Shown here piece by piece: positions 1 through 6,264 of a DNA stretch of 6,381 bases. Position 1 is the first letter of the stretch. Every line of letters starts with the position of its first letter. The notes below the pieces were generated by a model. It was not told the DNA's origin. It searched no databases and saw only the letters and a program-made list of their open reading frames with translations. The DNA comes from Rickettsiales bacterium (GTDB taxonomy: Bacteria; Pseudomonadota; Alphaproteobacteria; Rickettsiales; Anaplasmataceae). The stretch lies in NCBI GenBank assembly GCA_031284675.1, contig JAITXQ010000054.1:1-6381 (forward strand). The letters run 5' to 3'. The position numbers and the translations under genes are program-made.

Positions 1-117
1 AGATCTCCTGTTAATTTCTTGGTTCACATCTTTTCTACTCTCATTTCCTATTCCGTGAAATCCAAAAAGCCTTCCATTTCCTATACTTTCTTCCTTCCTT
101 AATCCAGAATTAGCGTT
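1..117. repeat. Left copy of a perfect 117-bp terminal inverted repeat
   Basis: The first 117 bases are the exact reverse complement of the last 117 bases (6265-6381), without a mismatch. Identity stops at 117/118 against 6264/6265. The outermost six bases, AGATCT, are themselves palindromic. Read on the minus strand, the whole repeat is one open frame of 39 codons without a stop; on this side the frame continues inward to an ATG at 148-150. I do not recognise the sequence as a named insertion sequence. The likeliest explanation is that two inverted copies of a longer multicopy element flank this segment and the sequence was cut inside them. A true inverted repeat bounding an invertible segment is also possible. 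Confidence 0.97.
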
Positions 118-162
118 ACAAATGAACTGCCCTACAAACCAACTATACATAAAAAACACAGG

Positions 163-645
163 TTGAAATACTCTGAATATATTAACTTACACCTTAAATT
201 TCTGAAAGAGTTCGATGAAAGTCCCGAAGTGAAAACAATGACAGTAGAGCACTCAATAAGAAAGATTATTGGAGCTGAACCTATACACAAAGTTGGCCAT
301 ATACCTAAGGTTGAACTAGCTAGAGAAGAGGTAATCCAAAATGGAAAATTACAAGAAGGAGAAAAAGTAGTAGGTTTAAATGTAACTTTTTATTATGAGA
401 GTGATTATAAAAGATTCATCAAACTTCTAGACTATGAAAAATGCAGTTATATATCAAAAGTTTATGGTAAAACTATTACTCTTGAACATAAGAAACACAA
501 CATACCTAGCAGGGTCATAAATACAAAGGTGCATAAAGTTTTTATGAGTATAGAACAGACTAATAAATTTATAAAGGGCACTTTACAAATTGAAATAGAT
601 AGCGTTGAACAATTAGGAAATACAGCAGCTATAAAAACTGCCTAA
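163..645 (+). CDS. Hypothetical protein, probably 5'-truncated
   Basis: This 160-codon ORF begins with TTG at 163 and ends with TAA at 643-645. I do not recognise a family. The protein is hydrophilic and rich in Lys, Glu and Ile, with no signal peptide or membrane helix; it looks like a soluble mixed alpha/beta fragment. The start is weak: the AGG before the TTG is too close to act as a ribosome binding site, and the frame is open upstream without any ATG back to a TAA at 100-102, inside the terminal repeat. This suggests that the true 5' part was lost where the repeat joins at 117/118, leaving a remnant. Codon use resembles the neighbours. The stop overlaps the murB stop on the other strand (642-644), so the two genes converge with no space for a terminator. 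It may be a pseudogene. Confidence 0.55.
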   Translation: MKYSEYINLHLKFLKEFDESPEVKTMTVEHSIRKIIGAEPIHKVGHIPKVELAREEVIQNGKLQEGEKVVGLNVTFYYESDYKRFIKLLDYEKCSYISKVYGKTITLEHKKHNIPSRVINTKVHKVFMSIEQTNKFIKGTLQIEIDSVEQLGNTAAIKTA

Positions 646-1529
646 TAGCCACCCAAAACCCTTATTTCCCACTCAAGTTCAATGTTAAACTTATCTTTCA
701 CTGCATCTTTTACCATGTTGCCAAGATTTTCCAAGTCAGATGCAGTTGCATCATTATAATTGAGTAAAAAATTACAATGTTTCTTGGAGATTTTAGCTCC
801 GCCAGTATTCAATCCTCGGCAGCCAGATTTATCAATCAGCTCCCATGCTTGGTAGTCTTTTGGATTTTTGAATATGCACCCAGCAGTTTTTCCTCTTATT
901 GGCTGGCTTTTGTTTTTTTTATCAATAACTTTCTTTAGTCTCTGTAATATAAGCTCAGAATATGAGCTTACTCCTTTAAACTCAGCTTCAACAAAAATCC
1001 AATTTCCTTTTAGGCTATGTCCACGATAAAAATATCCCATGTCTTCGCTGGAGAATTCATATAGGTTTCCATCCTCTAGATTCACTGCTTTTATGGATTG
1101 TATAACGCTTGCGATATCACTACCATATGCACCTGCATTCATTTCTATTCCACCGCCAACTGTTCCTGGAATTCCAACTAGAAACTCCAATCCACTAATT
1201 TGCTGATTTTCTGCAAAATAAGCAAGGTTGCTGAGCAGCGCAGCTCCTCCAGCCACAATAGAGTTGTTACCCTTACATTTAATATATGCAAACTCCTTAC
1301 TTAATTTTACTGTTATTCCTCGAATGCCACTATCTCGCACTATTATGTTGGATGTTGCACCGATAACGTTAATTGGCAACTTAGTGTTTTTAATCAAGCA
1401 TGTTAAATCTTCAATATCACGTGGTTTAAATAATACATCAGCTTGTCCACCGACATTTAACCATGTCATTTTAGACATTGAAACATTATAACGATAGATT
1501 CCGCGTACTTTAGGTAAGCTTATAAGCAT
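642..1529 (-). CDS. murB: UDP-N-acetylenolpyruvoylglucosamine reductase (MurB)
   Basis: MurB is a cytoplasmic FAD enzyme that reduces UDP-GlcNAc-enolpyruvate with NADPH to UDP-MurNAc, the second committed step of peptidoglycan precursor synthesis. The 295-residue length fits the family. Visible FAD-domain motifs are NVGGQADVL (25-33), GATSNIIVRDSG (57-68) and GIPGTVGGGIEMNAGAYG (119-136). The C-terminal substrate domain has YRGHSL (168-173), QPIRGKTAGCIFKNP (209-223) and a terminal LEWEIR, whose E288 is the likely catalytic glutamate. The YRGHS spacing suggests the shorter type II form. At the usual catalytic serine (AGSxFKNP) this protein has Cys218. The ATG at 1529 gives the normal N-terminus and overlaps the end of hemC by 10 bp, so hemC-murB is probably one transcript with coupled translation. 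In Wolbachia-like bacteria this step would serve lipid II synthesis rather than a thick wall. Confidence 0.96.
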   Translation of the reverse strand: MLISLPKVRGIYRYNVSMSKMTWLNVGGQADVLFKPRDIEDLTCLIKNTKLPINVIGATSNIIVRDSGIRGITVKLSKEFAYIKCKGNNSIVAGGAALLSNLAYFAENQQISGLEFLVGIPGTVGGGIEMNAGAYGSDIASVIQSIKAVNLEDGNLYEFSSEDMGYFYRGHSLKGNWIFVEAEFKGVSSYSELILQRLKKVIDKKNKSQPIRGKTAGCIFKNPKDYQAWELIDKSGCRGLNTGGAKISKKHCNFLLNYNDATASDLENLGNMVKDAVKDKFNIELEWEIRVLGGY

Positions 1530-2398
1530 TTTGATTTCAACTCTAATCCTGCATCCATACCCATTTTTTCCGCATCTTCTATAAACGAAGTGCGCTTAGT
1601 GAAGTATATATTCTTCTCATCTGCTAACATACAACAAAGATGTAGCATATTTTCACTCACATATTCCGCCAGAGCTGCAAGTGGTGTAAAACATGAACCA
1701 TTTACTGTCTTCATAAAACTACGCTCTGATTTTGCTCTTATAAAAGACATATTATTATTAATTTTCTCTAAAAGATCGATAATTTTTACATCATTTTTTC
1801 TACATTGAATACAAATTGCTCCTTGTCCAACTGCACTTAACATAACTTGTGTTGATAATACTTCTGTAATTAAGTAATGTTTTCCTAATCTTATCAACCC
1901 AGCTTCAGCTAGAATTATCCCATCAAAACTCTGATTTTGCAATCTAGTTGTCGCATTTCCGCGTAATGGCACTATATTTAAATCAGGTCTGAAATTTAGT
2001 AATTGAACTTTTCTTCTTATTGAAGAAGTTGCAATAGTAGCCTGCTGTGGCAAAGATTCAAGGCTATTATGTTTATGAGAAATAAATGCATCACATGGAC
2101 TTAACCTTTCTAAAATACAAGGAATTGTTAAATCCCCTGAGAAAAATGCAGGCACATCCTTTAGCGAATGAACTGCCATGTCTATATTATTCTCAAGCAA
2201 TTCAGTTTCAATTTCTTTGATGAACAATCCCTTACCTCCTATTTCAGCAAGGTTTGCATTTGTATATTTATCTCCGGAAGTTTTTATTTTAATGATCTCA
2301 ACAGATAAATTAGGAAAAGAGTCCAGCAACTTTTGTTTTGCTTCCAAAGCTTGAGCAATTGCAAGGCTGCTTCCTCTGGTACCTATTCTTATTAACAT
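1520..2398 (-). CDS. hemC: Porphobilinogen deaminase (hydroxymethylbilane synthase, HemC)
   Basis: HemC joins four porphobilinogen molecules into hydroxymethylbilane in cytoplasmic heme synthesis. The 292-residue protein is family-typical from end to end. It has IRIGTRGSSLAIAQA (3-17), GGKGLFIKEIE (54-64) and AVHSLKDVP (75-83) with catalytic Asp81. SSIRRKVQL (125-133) supplies Arg128/129, and RGNATTRL (146-153) supplies Arg146/152. LSAVGQGA (187-194) is followed by VNGSCFTPLAALAEY, where Cys236 anchors the dipyrromethane cofactor. All the residues usually needed for catalysis are present. The start is ATG at 2396-2398, without a clear Shine-Dalgarno sequence. It is divergent from secD and overlaps murB downstream by 10 bp, so it is probably the first gene of a hemC-murB unit. 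I found no convincing -35/-10 pair for it in the divergent region. Confidence 0.97.
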   Translation of the reverse strand: MLIRIGTRGSSLAIAQALEAKQKLLDSFPNLSVEIIKIKTSGDKYTNANLAEIGGKGLFIKEIETELLENNIDMAVHSLKDVPAFFSGDLTIPCILERLSPCDAFISHKHNSLESLPQQATIATSSIRRKVQLLNFRPDLNIVPLRGNATTRLQNQSFDGIILAEAGLIRLGKHYLITEVLSTQVMLSAVGQGAICIQCRKNDVKIIDLLEKINNNMSFIRAKSERSFMKTVNGSCFTPLAALAEYVSENMLHLCCMLADEKNIYFTKRTSFIEDAEKMGMDAGLELKSKCL

Positions 2399-2414
2399 GT
2401 ATCTAAATTTTAAC

Positions 2415-2443
2415 TTAAACAGTGCACGAAATTAGTTTACAAT
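2415..2443 (+). promoter_or_regulatory. Possible secD promoter
   Basis: A TACAAT -10 (2438-2443, five of six consensus bases) lies 17 bp after a weak TTAAAC -35 (2415-2420, three of six) in the hemC/secD divergent region. Transcription from it would begin near 2450, shortly before the ATG at 2473 and after the alternative GTG at 2422. If real, it supports the ATG as the secD start. Such AT-rich DNA gives chance matches, so this is weak evidence. Confidence 0.35.
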
Positions 2444-2472
2444 CAATTATTACAATTTTAAACCTACAACTT

Positions 2473-3987
2473 ATGTATAACAGACTTATAGTCAAATCTT
2501 TTTCAGTATTATGTATCTGTCTGTTCTCTTTATATATGATACTGCCAAATTTTTTTGATAATAAATTTTTTATTTCACAAAAAAGAATAAATTTAGGCCT
2601 CGATCTGAAAGGGGGAGCATCTCTACTGTTAAATATAGATCTAGACTTCTATTTTAAGGAAAAGCTAGGCATGTTAGTCGATGAGATAAGAGAAACTCTA
2701 TTAACAAAAGACATCGAATCTAACGTACAAATTAATGAACAAATAATTGTGACTTTAAATAATATTGATAACTATAAAAAAGCTTCAACATTAATTAGTA
2801 AAATAAATCCAAATTTAGAGCTAAATAGAAAAGATTCTTCAATTTTCATTTCATATAAACCTCATTATAAAAATTCTTTAATCAATGAAGTAGCTGCAGA
2901 ATCAATAAATAATGTTCAGCGACGTCTAGATAAACTTGGCACAAAGGAAGTCAGCGTTCAAAAACAAGGGCAGAATAAAATATTAGTACAGGTACCTGGA
3001 GTAGAAGACACCGAACAAATAAAATCTCTGCTTGGTAAAACGGCTAAGTTAGCTTTTCATTTGGCAAATAGCAACGTAGCCAAGGTGCAGGATATAGATC
3101 ACGAAACCACTGTCATGCTCAAGGATTCTTTAGGCAATTCTTATCCAATATTCCGTAAAACTGAAATAGGTGGTGATTTGCTGGTTAACGTGTCAGTTAG
3201 ATTTGGTTCCTTAGGTAAACCAACAGTACATTTTAAATTTGACAGCACAGCAAGCAAAAGGTTCGCGAGAATCACTAAAGAAAATGTGGGCAAGCCCTTT
3301 GCTATTGTTCTGGATAACACAGTCTTAACTGTGCCAACAATACGTGAACCAATTCTAAATGGAGAGGGAGAGATTAGCGGTAATTTCACTGAAAAACAAG
3401 CAAGTGAACTTGCAATACTTTTAAAATCTGGAGCACTGCCAGCACCACTCAAAATAATCGAAGAGAAAAATATTGGTCCAAACCTTGGAGAAGAATCAAT
3501 AAAAGCAGGAGAAATGGCAGCGATAATCTCTATCACAGCTGTTGCTTTATTTATAATTATTACTTACGGCAAATTAGGCTTATTGGCCTCTGTTGCACTG
3601 CTTTTTAATGTAATTCTCATATTATTAATTCTCACCCTACTTGAAGCAACCTTAACTCTGCCTGGCATTGCAGGTATTGCACTAACTGTTGGTATGTCGG
3701 TTGATGCAAATGTTCTCATATTTGAACGTATTCGTGAAGAAATTAAATCGGGAAAGAGAGCAGCACGTGCTATTGAAGAAGGGTTTAAAAACGCTATAAA
3801 AACAATCCTGGATTCAAATATCACTACATTAATTGCTGCGGGGATAATGTTCGTTATTGGCAGTGGAGCAATAAGAGGCTTTTCTGTTACTTTATCAATA
3901 GGAATTTTATGCTCGATGTTTTCTGCAATCACAGTCACAAAACTTCTGATAGAATTGTGTGTGAACCCAGAGAAATTGGTGCTTTAA
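2473..3987 (+). CDS. secD: Protein translocase subunit SecD
   Basis: SecD is an inner-membrane RND-type partner of SecYEG that, with SecF, uses the proton gradient to complete protein export. From ATG 2473 it has 504 residues. There is one N-terminal membrane helix (about 10-30), then the hallmark LGLDLKGG (41-48) and a large periplasmic part. Next come SGALPAPL (319-326), IGPNLGEESI (334-343) and five C-terminal helices between about 349 and 495. The helix motif GMSVDANV (407-414) carries Asp411, equivalent to the conserved proton-relay Asp of SecD. The ORF can be read from GTG 2422, adding 17 residues. I prefer the ATG because it puts the start just before the membrane helix and after the candidate promoter; neither has a good ribosome binding site. 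SecF is neither fused nor adjacent, so it must be encoded elsewhere. Confidence 0.96.
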   Translation: MYNRLIVKSFSVLCICLFSLYMILPNFFDNKFFISQKRINLGLDLKGGASLLLNIDLDFYFKEKLGMLVDEIRETLLTKDIESNVQINEQIIVTLNNIDNYKKASTLISKINPNLELNRKDSSIFISYKPHYKNSLINEVAAESINNVQRRLDKLGTKEVSVQKQGQNKILVQVPGVEDTEQIKSLLGKTAKLAFHLANSNVAKVQDIDHETTVMLKDSLGNSYPIFRKTEIGGDLLVNVSVRFGSLGKPTVHFKFDSTASKRFARITKENVGKPFAIVLDNTVLTVPTIREPILNGEGEISGNFTEKQASELAILLKSGALPAPLKIIEEKNIGPNLGEESIKAGEMAAIISITAVALFIIITYGKLGLLASVALLFNVILILLILTLLEATLTLPGIAGIALTVGMSVDANVLIFERIREEIKSGKRAARAIEEGFKNAIKTILDSNITTLIAAGIMFVIGSGAIRGFSVTLSIGILCSMFSAITVTKLLIELCVNPEKLVL

Positions 3988-4017
3988 ATTATGGTGTTAC
4001 TGAATTCCCTCTTTATC

Positions 4018-4045
4018 TTTATCAATTTCAAAATGATTGTATAAT
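4018..4045 (+). promoter_or_regulatory. Likely promoter of the symporter-pyrE unit
   Basis: The 81-bp gap after secD contains a perfect TATAAT (4040-4045), with a weak TTTATC (4018-4023) 16 bp upstream as the best -35. Initiation near 4052 would leave a leader of about 17 bases before the ATG at 4069. I see no hairpin-plus-T-run terminator for secD in this gap, so some read-through from secD remains possible. Confidence 0.45.
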
Positions 4046-4068
4046 ATTACTTTGAAGTTTGATTTTCA

Positions 4069-5253
4069 ATGCATAAGTTTGTGATACTCTTCTCCATAAT
4101 ACTTGCAGTAATTGCTTATTATTTAAACAACGAAGTTATATTTGAAGTAGCAAAGCTATTCGGTGATATATTTATCAGCTTGTTGAAATTAATAAGTTTA
4201 CCTCTGGTCTTTTTATCCATAGTTTCCACAATCTCTGGGCTCAAAGACTCAATTGAAATCAAAACTCTAGTTAAGAAAACACTATTTTATACGCTGCTTA
4301 CAACTATTATAGCTGCATTCGTTGCATTATCGTTTTATCTGCTAATAGACCCAGCAAGAAAAAATTTTATAAGTAACACAATAGAAAGCGTGAGTGACAA
4401 TAATTACAATTACTTTTCATATTTGAAATCACTCATTCCTTCGAATTTTGTGCAAGTTTTCCTTGAAAATAATATGATTGGTAGCATATTAATCGCTTTC
4501 TTGATGGGTGGAGCTATTATTTCACTTCCAAAAGAAAAACAGGATATATTATACCAAGTATTCTCTGCACTTTTTGATACACTACTTAAAATTGCTCAAG
4601 GGTTATTAAAGTTCATTCCGCTCGCTGTGTGGTCTTTTATCACATGTTTTTTACACGAATTAAAAGGTGGCAGCGAGTTCCATAGTCTTTTATGGTATTT
4701 TGCTTGCATAATGTCTGCAAATTTTGTGCAGGCGTTTCTGATTTTACCACTGCTTATGTGGTACAAAGGCATATCACCAATCCAAACATTGAAGGGAGTC
4801 ATGCCAGCATTAACGCTTGCGTTTTTTTCTAAATCATCTAGTGCAACATTGCCAACAACCATAGACTGTGTGCAGAACAAGCTCAATGTGCCAAAGAAAT
4901 TGTCGTCTTTTATTTTACCAATATGCACAACAATTAACATGAATGCATGTGCTGCGTTTATTTTGATTACAGTGATGTTTGTTTCAGAGATGAATGGGCA
5001 CACGTTTTCCTTAAGCGAAATGTTTATATGGATTTTTTTAGCAACTGGTGCAGCAATTGGCAACGCTGGAGTGTCGATGGGATGCTATTTTATGGCAACT
5101 AGTTATCTTGTATCAATGAATGTTCCTTTGTACATTATGGGACTAATTCTGCCTATTTACACAATCATTGATATGTTCGAAACTGCAATAAATGTGTGGT
5201 CTGATGTTTGTGTAACTCAGATAATTAATAAAGAATGTAATAGTGAAACTTAA
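4069..5253 (+). CDS. Dicarboxylate/amino acid:cation symporter family protein (GltP-like)
   Basis: This 394-residue membrane protein belongs to the DAACS/SDF family (GltP, GltPh, EAAT), which drives solute uptake with Na+ or H+. Its fold marks are LPLVFLSI in an early helix (about 44-51) and the HP1 serine motif KSSSATLP (255-262). TTINMNACA (287-295) stands at the NMDGT position, GNAGVSMG (331-338) at the HP2 tip, and IDMFETAINVWSD (367-379) in the last helix. Compared with GltPh, the Asp that holds the substrate amino group (Asp368), the Asn (Asn375) and a Na-site Asp (Asp379) are kept. The Arg that binds the acidic side chain (GltPh Arg397) is Glu371, and NMDGT has become NMNAC. Acidic amino acids are therefore unlikely substrates, and the true one is unknown. 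The protein starts directly at its first helix, and pyrE follows after 2 bp. Confidence 0.93.
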   Translation: MHKFVILFSIILAVIAYYLNNEVIFEVAKLFGDIFISLLKLISLPLVFLSIVSTISGLKDSIEIKTLVKKTLFYTLLTTIIAAFVALSFYLLIDPARKNFISNTIESVSDNNYNYFSYLKSLIPSNFVQVFLENNMIGSILIAFLMGGAIISLPKEKQDILYQVFSALFDTLLKIAQGLLKFIPLAVWSFITCFLHELKGGSEFHSLLWYFACIMSANFVQAFLILPLLMWYKGISPIQTLKGVMPALTLAFFSKSSSATLPTTIDCVQNKLNVPKKLSSFILPICTTINMNACAAFILITVMFVSEMNGHTFSLSEMFIWIFLATGAAIGNAGVSMGCYFMATSYLVSMNVPLYIMGLILPIYTIIDMFETAINVWSDVCVTQIINKECNSET

Positions 5254-5255
5254 AA

Positions 5256-5852
5256 ATGATATTAGATGAAAATGATCCAATAATAAAAGAATTTAAAGAA
5301 GCCGAGGCAATTCTGCACGGACATTTTGTTTTATCCTCCGGATTGCATAGTGACACTTACATACAATGTGCGAAGATTTTTGAAAATCAGAGCAGAGCTA
5401 TGAAGGTTTGTGAGTTATTGGCGAATAAAATAAAAAAAGAACTGAATGGCCCTATAGACTTAATACTATCTCCTGCAATTGGTGGAATAATCGTGGGTTA
5501 TGAGATCGGCGGGCAGCTTGGAATGAAGACGATGTTTTGCGAGCGTGTTAATGGTAAGTTTGAATTACGCCGTGGATTTGAAATTAAACAAGGTGAGAAA
5601 ATATTACTTGTTGAAGATGTAATAACCACAGGCAAATCTTCACTTGAAGCAGTAAGATGTGCAGAAGATATGGGAGGTAAAATTGTTGCTGAAGCTTCTC
5701 TAATAAAGAGAAATAGTGAAACGAAATTGCCTTTCCCTGTCATATCTTTGATTGAGCTGAACATTAAAAATTATAGTGAAGCAGAACTACCTGAAAAACT
5801 AAAACAACTACCCATAACCAAACCTGGAAGTAGGGAATATTTAACAAAGTAA
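5256..5852 (+). CDS. pyrE: Orotate phosphoribosyltransferase (PyrE)
   Basis: PyrE converts orotate and PRPP to orotidine 5'-monophosphate, the fifth step of cytoplasmic pyrimidine synthesis. The 198-residue protein has the N-terminal SSGLHSDTYIQC (27-38) orotate/PRPP region and LSPAIGGIIVGYE (71-83). CERVNGKFELRRGFE (95-109) corresponds to the flexible catalytic loop region of this subfamily. The diagnostic PRPP-binding motif LLVEDVITTGKSS lies at 117-129. The Asp pair in the more usual phosphoribosyltransferase motif appears here as Glu120-Asp121, which is normal for PyrE. The ATG lies 2 bp after the symporter stop without an obvious Shine-Dalgarno sequence, implying co-transcription and translational coupling. 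A possible terminator follows directly. The chemical link to the upstream transporter is unclear. Confidence 0.96.
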   Translation: MILDENDPIIKEFKEAEAILHGHFVLSSGLHSDTYIQCAKIFENQSRAMKVCELLANKIKKELNGPIDLILSPAIGGIIVGYEIGGQLGMKTMFCERVNGKFELRRGFEIKQGEKILLVEDVITTGKSSLEAVRCAEDMGGKIVAEASLIKRNSETKLPFPVISLIELNIKNYSEAELPEKLKQLPITKPGSREYLTK

Positions 5853-5854
5853 TC

Positions 5855-5892
5855 CTACTTTAATGGCATCCAAGTAGCTTCTAGATTTTTTT
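5855..5892 (+). terminator. Possible weak terminator after pyrE
   Basis: CTACTT (5855-5860) pairs with AAGTAG (5872-5877) across an 11-base loop, two bases after the pyrE stop. A run of seven T follows at 5886-5892. The stem is short and AT-rich and is separated from the T-run by eight bases, so termination may be inefficient. Confidence 0.35.
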
Positions 5893-5919
5893 AGCCATAG
5901 AAACAGAACTAAAAATCAC

Positions 5920-5948
5920 TTGACAAACTCCGCCAGCCCCCTTATCAT
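5920..5948 (+). promoter_or_regulatory. Strong sigma70-type promoter in the post-pyrE region
   Basis: A perfect TTGACA -35 (5920-5925) is followed, after an ideal 17-bp spacer, by TATCAT (5943-5948, five of six consensus bases). The spacer is unusually GC-rich for this window. Initiation would be expected near 5955. It is the best promoter match seen here, yet no ordinary gene follows before the right-hand repeat. It may drive a small RNA, a small peptide, or a gene inside or beyond the repeat. Confidence 0.55.
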
Positions 5949-6087
5949 GATAGTGAAGGTATTCAGTTATCTTCAATCTGTGCAGATTAAACGACAAAAG
6001 TATTACGTAATTGGCGTCTTATTTTTAATTTTTTGCACTATGTGCACCTTATGTCTTCACAACATTTCTAGGTTTTTACCTATATAA
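5947..6087 (+). CDS. Possible small membrane peptide (46 aa), doubtful
   Basis: The frame runs from ATG 5947 to TAA 6085-6087. The predicted peptide has a basic N-terminal part (VQIKRQK, 12-18), then one hydrophobic helix YYVIGVLFLIFCTMCTLCL (19-37) containing three cysteines, and a short tail. This resembles single-helix small membrane proteins in layout only; I recognise no family. Against it, the ATG overlaps the -10 box of the promoter at 5920-5948, so that promoter could make it only from the GTG at 5953 or a later start. There is no ribosome binding site, and the frame crosses the palindromes of the structured region. It may be a chance ORF. Confidence 0.2.
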   Translation: MIVKVFSYLQSVQIKRQKYYVIGVLFLIFCTMCTLCLHNISRFLPI

Positions 6088-6181
6088 GCTGAAACGCGCT
6101 TATAAAGCGTTGTATAGAACGCCAATTTGCAGGATTAGAGAGTGACAACTAGCTAACACAGGATTTCTTTTGCCTTTTTTT
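5955..6181 (+). ncRNA. Candidate structured small RNA or dispersed non-coding element
   Basis: The 412 bases between pyrE and the right repeat lack a convincing protein gene but are rich in symmetry. AATCT-GTGC-AGATT (5975-5988) is a perfect hairpin, and TGCAC-TAT-GTGCA (6034-6046) is another. CGCTT-ATA-AAGCG (6096-6108) is a third. AATTGGCGT (6009-6017) pairs with ACGCCAATT (6119-6127) and would close a structure around the last two. A strong promoter lies directly upstream, and a seven-T run ends at 6181. A regulatory RNA or a MITE-like intergenic repeat would both fit. I cannot match it to a named RNA family, and the 3' end is a guess. Confidence 0.25.
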
Positions 6182-6238
6182 CTGCTTAGTAAATTTCTTA
6201 AACATTTATGACTAAAGGTTAGTTGCATTAAAAAGCAG
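6182..6238. other. Imperfect nested inverted repeats before the right terminal repeat
   Basis: CTGCTT (6182-6187) can pair with AAGCAG (6233-6238). Alternatively TTAGT plus AAAT (6186-6194) can pair with ATTT and ACTAA (6204-6215) across a three-base bulge. The two foldings share bases 6186-6187. The pairings are AT-rich and short, so they may be chance, but they continue the symmetrical character of the preceding region. Nothing further is visible up to 6264. Confidence 0.2.
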
Positions 6239-6264
6239 CTGAGTCGCGGTTATTAAACGTTTAA

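Noticed and set aside
1228..1491. Plus-strand ORF of 87 codons opposite murB.
   Set aside because: It lies entirely within murB on the opposite strand, has no family motif, and is explained as an antisense shadow.
1590..1808. Plus-strand ORF of 72 codons opposite hemC.
   Set aside because: It is antisense to the HemC cofactor-binding region and has low-complexity hydrophobic composition.
3141..3938. Two minus-strand ORFs of 131 and 124 codons opposite secD.
   Set aside because: They are antisense to well-supported SecD motifs, with no independent start signals or recognisable domains.
4596..5063. Minus-strand ORF of 155 codons opposite the symporter.
   Set aside because: It is antisense to the conserved HP1 and NMDGT-equivalent coding region; the conserved protein is on the plus strand.
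5498..5764. Minus-strand ORF of 88 codons opposite pyrE.
   Set aside because: It overlaps the PRPP-binding motif of PyrE on the other strand and shows no motif of its own.
1541..6140. A 13-base match, TGCAGGATTAGAG, at 6128-6140 (plus) and 1541-1553 (minus, end of hemC).
   Set aside because: A match of this length between two places is expected about once by chance in an AT-rich window of this size, and the flanks do not align.
5853..6264. CRISPR array or tRNA gene in the long non-coding stretch.
   Set aside because: There are no regularly spaced direct repeats, and I could not find a cloverleaf with a T-loop GTTCRA-type sequence.
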